Assembly (NCBI GenBank): GCA_039583875.1
Contig: CM077165.1
Coordinates: 63,352,757 to 63,416,756 of the forward strand
Direction: 5' to 3'
Length of the DNA stretch: 64,000 nt
Source of the DNA: Platanthera guangdongensis
Taxonomy: Eukaryota; Streptophyta; Magnoliopsida; Asparagales; Orchidaceae
Each line of letters begins with the position of its first letter. The stretch's first letter is position 1. Shown piece by piece: positions 9,960-21,020 of this stretch. Under the pieces are notes generated by a model that was not told the DNA's origin, did not search any database, and worked only from the letters and a program-made list of their open reading frames with translations. The translations under genes and the position numbers were made by a program.

Positions 9960-10705
9960 CTCTCTAGTGATTGGGGAGGGTGGCCGAGTTGGCTGCACAC
10001 CATTCGTCTTTCGCCGCCCCTGTATGGGGTGGACACCTTCTAGCTCAAGGCAGGCGGCCGATTTGGCCGCCTGTCCCTCAGATGCCGCCTCGGTTAGGGG
10101 CGCCCCTTCCTTAACCTAGACGGGAGGCCAAGGCGGGAGCCCGTCCATTGTCTGACGCCACATAAGGGGCAGCATATTCCATGCCTGAGACGGGCGACCA
10201 AGTCAGCCTCCCATCCCTCGGCTACTGCCCCCGTGAGGGGAGACCCCTTCCTCGCCCAAGACGTGCGGCCATGTCGGCTGCACGTTTCTAGGCCGCTTCC
10301 CCCATAAGGGGCGGCCCCATCCTCACACAGACGGGTGGCCCAGTCGGCCGCCAGTCCCTCAACTGTCTCCCCCATAAGATGCGCCCCCATACTCGCCCGA
10401 GATGGGCAACCAAGTCGGTCGCGGCCACCGAAACGGGCGACCCATTCCTTTCCCGAGAATGGCGGCCAAGTCGGTCGCCCGTTCCAACGCTGCCACCCAT
10501 GTAAGGTGCGGCACCTTCCTTGTCTAAGAGGGCAGTCAAGTCTGTCGCTCGTCCATCTCTCGCCGCCCCAGTAAGTGGTTGCCCCTTACTCACCCAAGCG
10601 GACAGTCAAGTCGGCCGCTTGTCCCTCGGCCGCCGACCCGTATGGGGCGGACCCTTCCTCTCCTGATATGGGCGACCATGTTAGTTGGCCGTCCCTCAGT
10701 CGCCA
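9960..10705. repeat. 70-bp GC-rich tandem satellite, left block
   Basis: The unit has a period of 70 bp, seen at the recurring word CAGTCAAG or CGGCCAAG at 10461, 10531 and 10601. Each unit carries a CCCCATAAGGGGCG-like inverted repeat, a GACGGGCGGCC segment and GTCCCTC. Roughly ten degenerate units are present. The array is cut at 10705 by a CACTA transposon and resumes at 15361. Basic, Gly/Arg-rich open frames in it are translations of the repeat. Confidence 0.8.
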
Positions 10706-10727
10706 CACTACAACATTTTTGGTCTTT
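10706..10727 (+). repeat. CACTA terminal inverted repeat, left
   Basis: It begins CACTACAACATTTTTGGTC and matches the right end in reverse complement for about 22 bases. Confidence 0.9.
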
Positions 10728-11429
10728 TGCAATATTTGAAAACTGTTGCCTAAAACCGCAAAGCATTGCCAAAACATTGAAAATTATTGTCATAGGGGTG
10801 TATGTCTATGCCCGTGTTACCAAAGACCTAAGGCAATAGTTTTCACATGTTTAAGCAACATTACTTGAAACTGTTGCCTATATCCCTAGTAAAGGCAACA
10901 GTTTTAATATGGACCTATTGCAATATTTTCAAAATATTTAGAGTTACATTTAATAAATGTTGCAAAACTATTTAATTAATAAAAAATATAAATATTTTAA
11001 AAAAATGAAAATAAATTTAAACTTCAAAAACAAACAGGTTATATCATGATATATTTTTTATAACGCACAAATATATAACAATTTAACAAGACAAATATTT
11101 TCATCTATAATATTAATGTTGCACATGTTTTATCATTAAATTAACAAGCCATCAGTAGCATCATAATTTACCAAAATACATCAAAATAATTAAATATTAG
11201 AGTACACAAACAAAATTATCTAAATCAACTTAAACATCAAATGATCTACTTGATATGGGGTCATCGATCATATTGCAACTCGTCATTTGTCTTCCTGGCC
11301 ATCATGAAGAACTTTCTACACAAAGTAAAATATTATATATATAAATATAATGACATCAAGAGCAATATATAAATAAAAAATTGTAAACATATAAAAGTAT
11401 TTTAATATATTGTATGAAAATCTACAACA

Positions 11430-11813
11430 TTATACCTCACCATAGTTTGGAACATGTGTTGATGTAGAAGAATGTGCATACGGTAGCCCGTCTCTCTTCT
11501 GTCCATTATTTGCATCCCCTGGAGATGAACCTAATAGATTCTCCAATGATTCTACATCAATTCCAATGGATTTGCTTGATTGCATCATAATCTTAAGTAC
11601 ACTTTTCAGAGTATTAAGTGTATCTTCCACATTTTGCACTTTTTCATTCAACAAAGCCACTTCTTGATTATGTACTTTCTTCAAAGCCGCAATGTCTTCC
11701 TTTGGCTTCAAATCAGTTTGTGTAATACCTTTCCCAAAGCAACACATTGATCGAGGATGTTTTTTCCCAAACATAATTTTAAATACTTCTACATTACTTT
11801 TCTCATTATTCAT
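11430..11813 (-). pseudogene. Fragment resembling the C-terminal part of a plant En/Spm transposase-associated protein (Transposase_24-like)
   Basis: A 127-codon minus-strand frame holds FKIMFGKKHPRSMCCFGKGI near residues 11-30. This resembles the FG-(K/R)-x-x-x-G-R-V-R...GxGxTPT region of plant CACTA-encoded proteins. It is followed by a coiled-coil-like segment rich in Lys/Glu/Leu (residues 38-75), also typical there. Its position inside a CACTA element supports the call. Full family proteins are several hundred residues longer, and I found no upstream exons, so this is a remnant or terminal exon. An alternative is an unrelated coiled-coil protein. Confidence 0.5.
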
Positions 11814-12064
11814 AGTATCTTGAAGTTATGACTGATAACAAATTGAATAGTTGATTTCTAAATAAAACAAAATAAACAAATTATATTTGATCTTAATAAA
11901 AAATATAACTCACAATTGCATTGTTGGTTTCCAAATCCAGCTCCTTTCCACTAATGCTACTTCGGGTTTCAATAAAACTTCAGCTTGAGTGGGGTCTCTC
12001 TTCATTTTTGAACGCTAGAGATGCTTAAAAAATATTATTGAAAATTAAACACAATCAGTGAACT

Positions 12065-12428
12065 GTACCTAATTAACGAACTGCACGTAATCAATGAGCT
12101 GCACGTGCAACTCGCTTAAAATCAACATTTCAGAGAGTTGGACGTATAACTCGCTGTAATTGAGCAAGCTGTAGGTGAAGCACGCTGAAATTCAGCGTGC
12201 TGCACCTGCAGCTTGCTGAAATAAGGGGCTTGCACCTGCAGCACGCTGAAATTCAGCAAGCTGCAGGTGCAGCACGCCGAAATTCAGCATGTTGCAGGTG
12301 CAGCATGCCGAAATTCAGCGAGCTGCAGGTGCAGCACGCTGAAATTCAGCGTGCTGCACCCGCAGCTCGCTGAAATCAGGGGCTTGCACCTGCAGCACGC
12401 TGAAATTCAGCGAGCTGTAGGTGCAAAT
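12065..12428. repeat. Array of GCTGAAATTCAGC palindromes inside the CACTA element
   Basis: The core CACGCTGAAATTCAGCGTG is a perfect palindrome flanked by TGCACCTGCAG or CTGCAGGTGCAG, repeating about every 31-35 bp. Earlier copies (12065-12170) are degenerate. A lone further copy lies at 13261-13298. Each copy could form a strong cruciform. Open frames here are repeat translations. Confidence 0.85.
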
Positions 12429-13297
12429 CATCATTCTCCCCTATCATTAGTCATAATATCATAAATGTCTAAGCACATCATGTCTTTCCTTATAGTTTCA
12501 TAACAGCAAGACAAAATAATTAGAGAAATTGTGGGCTTAGATATAACAGAGATAATGAGATCTTTTCATCAAGCTAGCACATGTCACATGTGAAAAACAA
12601 ACAGGGGACCCATGCAAGCCAAATTACTATAATCATAAATCAGAATCTAACAATAAAATCATTTGAAAAAAACAGATCTACTTTCTTCATCTTATTTTTA
12701 ATAAACTCCAAAATGCAAAGAACAAAAGTTAACTCGCACTCAAATCAATAACAATAACTGTGGTGTTGATTGCACCAACCACTTGATACTGATAAATGCA
12801 CAATCATAAAACAAGGAAAAGCACAATCAACAAAAAATTATGAATCATTGCTCTCACTATCGTACATTAATGCCAATTTATGATGGCATGAAAGAAGTGA
12901 AGGAAAATATAATGAATTTTAGTGAGATTTGTACACAATTCCAAAGAAAAAGAAAAAGTTGAGGAAGTGGTTTCCAGACTATGAAGACAATCTATTCCAA
13001 GAAAACTTTAAATAAAGAAATCTTCAGCCAAATAAAATTAAGAAAGCATACATGCAATATCCCCAAATAGACATCTTTTTCCTTCCTTCATTAATGGATA
13101 CCAAAAGCTGTGAAGAAAAATCTAAACTTCAGTCTAATACCGTTTCATCCATGGCAAAAAAAAAATCAAAACAACAAGAGAGAGAGAGAGACTGAGAAAC
13201 AAAAAATGAAATCAATAGTCTGATAAAAGCATCCAGCAGGTAGAACTACTTAAGCAACAATTTCAGCGTGCTATACCTGCAGCTCGCTGAATTTCAA

Positions 13298-13325
13298 CAA
13301 CACACACACCTACAACACAACAACA

Positions 13326-13380
<55 letters not shown>

Positions 13381-14060
13381 ACACACACATTCCAAACACA
13401 CATACAACACACACAAACACACGCACAAACATACAACACAATAGCAACAAACACAAAAACACACCTACAAGGCTACAACACACATACAACACTAACACAC
13501 AAACACACATACACACACACAACACACACAACACACACAACACACAACACTAACACACACATACAACATACACCACACCACACCCACACACCCACACACA
13601 CACACACACACATACAACACACACACAACACAACAACAACACAGATACACACCTACAACACACATATACAAAAAACACATACAACGCACACAAACACACA
13701 CACACACACACATACAACACAACAACAACAAACACACACATATATATACAACTCACACAAACACATACAACACAACAAGCACACACACACACACACATAC
13801 ACACGCATACAACAACACACACACCTATAACACACACACACATACAACACAACAACAACAACAACAACACACACACACATATAACACACACATTCCAAAC
13901 ACACATACAACACACACATACTATACAACACACACACACACATACAACACAATAACAACAAACACAAAAACACACATACAACACAAATACAACACTAACA
14001 CACAAACACACACACACACAACACACACACACAACACTAACACACACATACAACATACAC

Positions 14061-14116
<56 letters not shown>

Positions 14117-14188
14117 CCACACATACAACACAGATATAACACAACAACAACACACAGAAACACCTACAACACACACATACAACATACA
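13298..14188. repeat. (CA)n-rich compound microsatellite, ~890 bp
   Basis: This is almost entirely CACACA and CAACACAA runs with short internal duplications (for example TACAACACACACATTCCAAA twice, near 13378 and 13885). Minus-strand Cys/Val-rich frames of up to 218 codons are translations of the GT repeat and are not genes. Confidence 0.95.
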
Positions 14189-14229
14189 GGAAGAATGGAA
14201 TCTCATCCCTCAACATTTCAGAATATAAG

Positions 14230-15080
14230 CACATGAAAAATGGAATTAAACGGGCTAGGTATCAGACACAAGATATGCAGGGGAAGGGTTATACCTCAGC
14301 GATAGGGAGAACGGTAGCACAAGATTTGCAGTGGAAGAATTTGCAAGAACCCTGCGCTAGGTATCTGACGGAGAAATTCCGACGGATTTTGTCGTCGGTT
14401 CGGTGCAATCGGACTGTCGGCGTCGACGGGGAAGAAGCTAGGTGGGTGCAATCGGACTGCGTCATCGACAGGGAAGAAGATTTTGCATGCCGGCATCGAC
14501 CGGGAAGAAGATGCACGTGGTGCAGCAGCCGCGCTTGGGGAAAAAGCCTGTCGTCGCCGGGGAAGAGAAGCTTGGCCCTAGGTATCGGGGAAAAATGTTT
14601 CTGATCGAGTGCGGGCCGTGTGGCTGAAGTGATGAACCCGTGAAAAAGATTGTGGGTAGGGTAATTAGGTTAATTAAATGTGGAGTCATTATTTTTGATT
14701 CGAACGAAAAACGGGCAGATATCCGCCCCCGGACCCTCGCTGTCGTCGGCGCCGGATATGTCGGAGGGATTCACACTTCGATTCCTCTAAACTCAGGTGG
14801 GCAAACCCGGTGTGAGAAACAAGAGAACTGAAAGTGTTCCACAACTCAAACAAATTTAAATCCCGATGTTAGTTAATTAAAATCCCGGGTAGGTACGTAT
14901 ATAGAAAACTAACAACGACCTTTTTAAAAACGTCGCAATAAATGTGGAGTCATGATTTTTAACAAAATTTAAAAATCTAAAAAGGTTGCTATATAGAAAA
15001 GTGTCAGTATATAGAAAACTAACAACGACGATTTTTAACAAAACCTCAAAAATGTGGCCGATGTTCATATTTTGGTTAAT
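14230..15080. other. Interior of the CACTA element right of the (CA)n tract
   Basis: From 14360 to 14590 there are imperfect repeats of a GTCGACGGGGAAGAAG-like unit. From 14600 to 15080 the sequence is AT-rich and shows duplicated phrases (ATAGAAAACTAACAACGAC near 14900 and 15010). No protein was recognised. Confidence 0.5.
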
Positions 15081-15338
15081 CATAAAGTATTGATTAAGCA
15101 ACACTTTTAAAATATTGCAAATTAATTTTTAAGAAGACAACATATCATAGTTGTTGTCTAAAGTGAATCCTCAAGGGCAACATTTCAAAAATGTTCCATA
15201 TAAGGGATTAGAGAATAGTTTTTGAATGTTGCACAGAAAATGTTGCCTAAAGATGTAAACCTATTGCAACACTTATAAAATGTTCTCTAACAAAGTTTAG
15301 GCAACATTTTTATAACTATTGTCAAGTCAGTTGTTGGT

Positions 15339-15360
15339 AAAGACCAAAAATGTTGTAGTG
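15339..15360 (-). repeat. CACTA terminal inverted repeat, right
   Basis: It ends GACCAAAAATGTTGTAGTG, the reverse complement of the left terminus. It is followed by TCA and then the resumed 70-bp satellite. Confidence 0.9.
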
Positions 15361-15515
15361 TCAACCCCTTAAGGGGCGACCCACTACCCATCATGATGGG
15401 AAGCCTCTTGTTCTCCCAAGACAGGCAGCCAATTTGGTTACCCGTCCTTCCGTCGTCACCCCTAGCAGAGGCGGCCTCCTAATCGTCGACCTCTATGCCT
15501 CCCAAGTCATGTGGC
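15361..15515. repeat. 70-bp satellite, right block
   Basis: CCCCTTAAGGGGCGACCC, CAGGCAGCCAATTTGG and CCGTCCTTCCGTCGTC continue the GC-rich tandem unit interrupted at 10705. About two degenerate copies remain. Confidence 0.7.
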
Positions 15516-16068
15516 CATATCGTCCAATGCGTCCGGGCTGCCCCTAGGTCAAGCTCATCATCTACATTAAATCGGTTGTCTGCGTGCTCTATTTCGAGCG
15601 TTTCTATTTTTCCGTCTTGTAGTTATCGGGGCAAATTACAGGAGCACCCCTCTTGGAATATATAAGTAGACCCCAATTCTAGTCCATTTCAACTCTTCTT
15701 GTCCCGGAAAATCCTTCTAGGATTTCCCCTCTCATACTTTCATCCTACGACCTTCTATATCCTTCATTTCTTCCCCCGTTGTGCTCTCCCGTGCACGCCT
15801 CTTCCTTCAATGCTCTTGCATGCGCCTCTTGCGTGCTCATATGCAAATTTTTTTACTTGCGTGCCAACGTGCACACGGCTTCCTTGCTTGTTCAAGTGTG
15901 CGCCGCTTCCTTGTGCACTTTAGTACGAGCCTCCAACGTGCTTCTGTGCTCTCCACTCTCCATACCTCCAGTGAACGGGCCCCGTCTTGACGACCGAAGT
16001 CCGTCTTGACTATTAAAGTCTGTCTTGACCGCCGAAGTATATCTAGACACGCGAAGTTTGTCAAGATC
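15516..16068 (+). repeat. Unidentified promoter-like repeat fragment, truncated by the Tekay-like gypsy
   Basis: GGAATATATAAGTAGACCCC (about 15654-15673) looks like a TATA box followed by a transcribed leader, as in an LTR. Near 15980-16055 the phrase CCGTCTTGAC with CGAAGT is repeated about three times. The segment stops abruptly where the gypsy LTR begins at 16069. The class of element is not clear to me. Confidence 0.4.
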
Positions 16069-17294
16069 TGTGACATCCCTCAGACTTCTATACCCCTTGG
16101 ATGGTTTTGTCATGACTGGGTTATGACAAAACCCTGGGAAGCACTAAAGGGATTGGGGGATCAAGGGAATTAAGGTGTGAACCACCTAGGTATGCAAATA
16201 GTAGAATTCCACTTACTATATTAGGGGTGACCATATGGCTTCATCATGACTCCATGATCCCACCACAACATTTCTAACCCATTAGAGGGTCCATTAGATC
16301 CATAGAGCCTCACTGGAGTCAACAAAAGAGGCCAAGTTGACCAAGGTCAACATTAAGCCTAAGAAAGTCAACTTAGCTCAATTTGGGTCAATTGACCACC
16401 CAAGTGTCAAATTGCACTCACCCTTAGTCTCTTGGCATCATGGGGGACCTAATGGCCCCAAAAGCCCCATGCCTAAGTCACCCAACTCGCCAATTTGAAC
16501 AAACTCAACCCATAATTCAATTTGATCAATTTAGGCTAACCTAGCCCAATCCAAGTGTGCTAAGCCCAAACTAGTGTGACCCATTGGTGTAGGAGGGGGA
16601 GAGAAACCTTTGGGGACCACCAATTTCAGGGATTGGTGATTTGGAGAGAGAGAATGGGAGTTTCCCCAATTTGGAGGAGAGAGAAAATGGGAGCTTAATG
16701 GCCATCATGGCCATGGAGGCTCCATAACCCCCCACTTTTATGGGGCTTTTACTTCTCTGAGGGAGAGGAAGAGTTTCCAATGGGTGGTCGGCCATTGGGC
16801 TGGCTCAGACCCCAAATTTGGCTGAAACCGAAGAGTTGAGTTTTTTGACATTAATGGTGTTTCATGAAATTGGGGAGTTACAAGCCTACTCTCCCAAATC
16901 CCCTCTTTAAGGACCTTCACCAGAGCAAGGGCAAGTGTTTCCCACGATCCTTTCTCAATTTCATTGAGGTTGGTGTACGAGTTGCAGAGAGCACATGTTT
17001 GGTGGCCAAAAATGGTGAGGAGGCAAAGCATACACATTCAAGCAGCAAACCAGGTCCTCCTCTACTCCTTCATGCATTAGATCTTAAGAATTGTTAGAGA
17101 AAATAATTAGTTTCAATTAAACCCAATCGGGTGGAGTTTTTCCACTAGTTTTTCATCAAAATGAGGGTGTCGGGTTCGCCGGAATCCGCCGTCTCCGGCA
17201 GACATACCACCGCCGGCCGATAGCCCTCACCTCGACGGAGCTGGTGGTGCCAGTGGTTGGCCGGGGAGGTTGCCGGAGGGCTGAGAATTGGGAC
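16069..17294 (+). repeat. 5' LTR of the Tekay-like gypsy, part 1
   Basis: It starts TGTGACATCCCTCAGACTTC and aligns with 49053-50276 in the 3' LTR, with the same order of phrases (GGATGGTTTTGTCATGACTG, GTCAATTGACC, AGGAGGGGGAGAGA). The copia LTR begins at 17295, cutting it inside a run equivalent to about 50276. No coding sequence. Confidence 0.85.
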
Positions 17295-18863
17295 TGTTGG
17301 AACACCTTATTACTAATTTGGGTCAGGATCACTATGTCTTTAGGAAACCTGTTTTTGACCTCCTGTATAGATCTAAAGGTCAACTAGAATTGAGTCTAAG
17401 GGTTAGTAGTTAGGTTTGGAAGCTGCCCTCAAGACCAAGGATTTTCAATTTGGAGACTAAGTCATATCGTTGAGCTCAGTACGACGAATCGTCGAACTCC
17501 AATCGACGATCGTCTAGCTCAACTTCGACGGATCGTCGAACTCCATTCGACGATCGCTGAGCTCAACTTAAACAAATCGTCGAACTCCATTCGACGATCT
17601 GCGAGCTCAGTTCGACGATCTTGACTTCAGTATTGATTCTCTATCTCTGAGCTTAGTTCGACGATAGTTGAGCTCAGATCGACGATCTCTGTTGCTGTAT
17701 AAGTCCAAATCGCTGAGCTCAGTTCGACGATAGTGGATCTCAGTTCGACGATTTTCTGAAGAATTCAATGTTATTCAAGATTCAAATTCAGAACAGTTAA
17801 GGAGTTATTCAACAATTAATTCAGAAGATTTTCTAGCCATTTTCATTTATTCTGGACCAAGTTTCAAGGGATTATCAAGGAATGTTTCTTTGGACTTTAC
17901 CCCAGAAGACATTTGCAATTAAGGATGCAATTAATGACAGGCCAACTACTATTCTTGATAGAGGATCATTTTCTATTCAGAACAAGAGAATAAAACTCAA
18001 GATTTTTGAATCTCTCTCACACACAGAAAAAATTATTCTCTGGGACAACATCTTTCTCAACAACAATCTCTCAAGAGAAAAAGAAAGAAAGCTGTAGACA
18101 CTCTCTGTCTAAAAGAATTCACTCAAGAACACACATCCAAGGAGATCAACCTTCTGAAACCTTCAGATCTCTTGTGATTCAAGTGTTCAAGGCCAATATA
18201 ATTCAAAGACTCCAGACACCTAACATTTCAGCTGTTGCTAAACTTATCATTTGCTGGAGATCAACTTCTGAAGGCCTATCACCCTACAACAAAGCTTGAT
18301 TTCCTGAACATCTCAAGATCTCAGTGGAGCTTTGACAACATCAAAATCCACAAAGTCTTCTCAGCTGCTTTGAGAAAGAGAAGACTTCCATCATTCTCTC
18401 ATCCCCATCTCTGTAAAGGGTTTTTCAAACTCCCTTCAAAAGTTTGTTCTTGGTTTTTGAGCACCTTGTCAAAAGCTCATTGGTGGCAAGACACCTGATC
18501 AAAAAATCTGATTTGGTTTTTGAGCACCTTATCAAAAGCTAATTGGTGCCCAGGACACCTGATCAACTCATCCTGCAGTGGATTCCTACCTAGGGTGGTA
18601 GAAGAGTGGATGTACCCAAGTTTAGGGGAACCACTATAGCTCCTTGTGTCTTCTACCTTGCTTGTCTTTATTTTTGTTTCTGGCTGTGATTGTTTTGTGA
18701 TTAGTTAGGATCTGTGATTAATTTATTTTGTAGGTTATTTTGTGATTAGATTGAATATTTGCTTCCCTGTTCACTCAGATTACAACAACTGTTGTAAAAA
18801 GTTTTTAAGCACCATACTCTATTCACCCCCCACTAGAGTACTTCAGATCTAGCTGCACTTTCA
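17295..18863 (+). repeat. 5' LTR of the Sirevirus-like copia
   Basis: The 1569-bp LTR begins TGTTGGAACACC and ends GCTGCACTTTCA, directly before the primer site. An array of TCGTCGAA / TTCGACGAT motifs fills 17470-17757. The downstream half carries a duplicated GGTTTTTGAGCACCTT(A/G)TCAAAAGCT phrase (about 18453 and 18519). Short open frames in it are judged non-coding. Confidence 0.9.
17470..17757. repeat. TCGTCGAA/TTCGACGAT palindrome array in the copia 5' LTR
   Basis: About eight to ten inverted-repeat units of the form ATCGTCGAACTCCATTCGACGAT (arms ATCGTCGAA and TTCGACGAT, spacer 4-6 bases) alternate with GCTGAGCTCAGTTCGACGAT variants. The matching array in the 3' LTR is at 28062-28346. 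Confidence 0.88.
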
Positions 18864-18864
18864 A

Positions 18865-18878
18865 TTGGTATCAGAGCC
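18865..18878 (+). promoter_or_regulatory. Primer binding site, initiator tRNA-Met type
   Basis: TTGGTATCAGAGCC lies one base after the 5' LTR end and is complementary to the 3' end of plant initiator tRNA-Met. It starts minus-strand DNA synthesis. Confidence 0.92.
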
Positions 18879-18995
18879 AGGTTGGTTAAATATACCACAC
18901 CTTGGTGGTTGCACAGGCTAACACCTGAACCGCAAAGATTCCTAGTTAGATCTGTTTTCTTTTGAGTTTATTATTAGATTTTGTTTTCACCAATC

Positions 18996-21010
18996 ATGAC
19001 CCAAAATAAAGATTATGCTAGCACCAGACCTCCAGTGTGCAATCTGTCTAAGTTTGCACTTTGGAAAGCAAAGATTAGATTATACATGAATTCTATTGAC
19101 GAGGATACCTTTAACACTGTTTTGATAGTTTGTCCAAGACCTCCAGAGAACACAAGCACAAATGCTGTTCCACCTCCATCAGGAACAGATGCTGATATCA
19201 AGAAGTAGAAGGTAGCTGATGCAAAGGCTATGAATATCTTAGCCCAGACCATGTCTGATGACATCTTTCAAAAGGTGGTGAATGTAATTTAGCAAAGGAA
19301 ATCTGGGATAAACTCTCTGAAATAGTCTCACGCTCAGCTGATGAAAGAAAGGACAGGAGATCCCACCTCATATCCCAATATGAGAATTTCAAGAAAGGAG
19401 AAGCTGAGCCAGTAGCTGAAATGTATAATAGGCTCAGTCTGATAGTTAATGAACTCAAGACCTTGGATAAAGAGATCTCACTAACTGAACTTAATGACAA
19501 AATCCTAATATGCTTCCCAAGCACTTGGGATTCAAGAATCTGGCCAATCAAGGATGCCAGAAGTTTGAATGAGATCACCACAGAAGCTTTTTTGGGCAAG
19601 CTCAAATCTTATGAGCTGTTAATCAAAAATAGAGAAGAAGAGCAGAAGGCTACATCACCAGCCACAAGAAAAGAGAAGACAATAGCCTTCAAAGCAACTG
19701 AAGATCAGCCTGAAGACAAAGTCACAGGCAATGATGAACTGCTCAGTCTGTTGGCCAAAAGATTCTACAAGATGGCCAGAAAGGACTTCAAAAAGAGATC
19801 ATACAAGGAACATGATAAGCCAAGGTATGATAAGTCAAATAATAAGGAAATTGTCTGCTTTGGTTGCAGGAAACCAGGGCACATTGTACCTGACTGTCCA
19901 GAAAACAAAAACAAGGACAGAAGGGACAAGAAAGAAAGAAGAAAGGAGAAAGACTTCAAGAGGAATGACAATGACAAACCCTCCTCAAGCAAAAACAAAC
20001 ACATAAGAAAGGGATTTGTTGCTGAATCCTGGAGTGAGACTGAAGAGGAATCAGAAGCCTCATCCAGCTCCAGTGATGATGAAGATGATGTAGAAGAGAA
20101 GGAGTTCTGCATGATGGCAATCAATGCCTCTCAACATAATTCAGATGAAGAAGAGTCAGAGTCAGACTCAGAGACTCAACTTGAAGAAGACCAGGTAATC
20201 AGTTCTTTTGATTTCAATTCAGAGGACTTTAAATCTGAGTTTAAAGCATTATGTTTAGAACTACTAAAATCTGAGAAGGAAATTATTTCTCTCAGAAATC
20301 ATTTATCTGAACATAATATCTTAAAGTCAGAAAACCTCAAACTCTCTAAGGAGTTGGAGTGCTGTAGGGAGCAGATAACTTCACTGAAAGGTGAGCTATC
20401 AGAGGCCAAGAAGCTTGAAGAATCCCTTAATGGGAGAAGTATCAAGCTGATGGACATCACAAGCACAATGAACTCCAGATTTAATAGTACGCTGGGCTTG
20501 GGTGCTTCATCCAGCCAACTTATAGTTCTAACAACCCCAATCAAGTTCATTTCTGACAAAGGGAATGGAGTTGTAGAGGTAGCTAGGAAAAATTCTGATA
20601 TGCCCAAGAAAACTATGTTCCAGCAGAAATCGTCGAAAGGAGCTCGACGATCGCCGAATGCAGATCGACGATCTCAGGCAAAATCATCGAACTCAGGTCG
20701 ACGATCTCAAATTCCTGAACTCTGCCACAGTCGACCGTCGAACGGAGCTCGACGATCTGACCCAAGATCGTCGAACGCAGCTCCACGATCGTCGAACAGA
20801 GATCAGAGCTCTGGAAATTCCTTCAAGGGGAAATCAAAATCCAATCCTAGGGGTCCTTCATCCCAAATCTTTAACCCTTATACTGAATGGATAATACCTC
20901 CAAGGAGATATCATCCTGAAGGTTATAAGAGTCAACCTGGGATGTCTTTTATTTCTGAGTTTAAAGGTTATCAACTTAGGCCCAAGGTAAACTGGGTCAA
21001 AAACAAATGA
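18996..21010 (+). pseudogene. Copia gag (Sirevirus-like), broken
   Basis: The frame opens at ATG 18996 (MTQNKDYASTRPP), stops at TAG 19206-19208, and changes frame near 19282. From there it runs open to TGA 21008-21010 (best open part 19421-21010, 529 codons). The middle is a UBN2-type gag domain (AKEIWDKLS, VAEMYNRLSLIVNEL). A CCHC zinc knuckle CFGCRKPGHIVPDC follows near 19855-19897, then Lys/Arg- and Ser/Asp/Glu-rich stretches, a heptad-like coiled coil (about 20250-20430), and a C-terminal Ser/Arg/Asn-rich tail encoded by palindromic DNA repeats. Gag would form the particle and package RNA. Being split by a stop and a frameshift, it is probably inactive. Confidence 0.88.
20628..20815 (+). 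repeat. Palindromic TCGTCGAA/TTCGACGAT repeats inside the gag reading frame
   Basis: Six or so copies of the motif seen in the LTR (for example CGTCGAACGGAGCTCGACGAT near 20735) lie in frame in the gag tail. They are translated as repeated SSN, GARRS and RRSQ tripeptide-like units. Frame is kept across the whole array. Confidence 0.88.
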
Positions 21011-21020
21011 ATTATTTTAT

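Larger units (their letters stand above)
10706..15360 (-). mobile_element. CACTA (En/Spm) DNA transposon, 4.66 kb, probably non-autonomous
   Basis: The left end reads CACTACAACATTTTTGGTC and the right end is its reverse complement (...AAAATGTTGTAGTG), giving terminal inverted repeats of about 22 bp. Flanking triplets are CCA (10703-10705) and TCA (15361-15363), a 3-bp target duplication with one change. Both ends carry subterminal repeats of the type GCAACA(G/T)TTTT...AAATGTTGC (10720-10950 and 15080-15340), as usual in CACTA elements. Inside are a minus-strand transposase-like fragment, a palindromic repeat array and a (CA)n-rich tract. I saw no TNP2 (DDE transposase) domain, so mobility would need help in trans. 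Confidence 0.88.

Noticed and set aside
13263..14234. Cys/Val-rich minus-strand ORFs of up to 218 codons
   Set aside because: They are translations of (GT)n repeats. All frames are similarly open and no protein domain is present.
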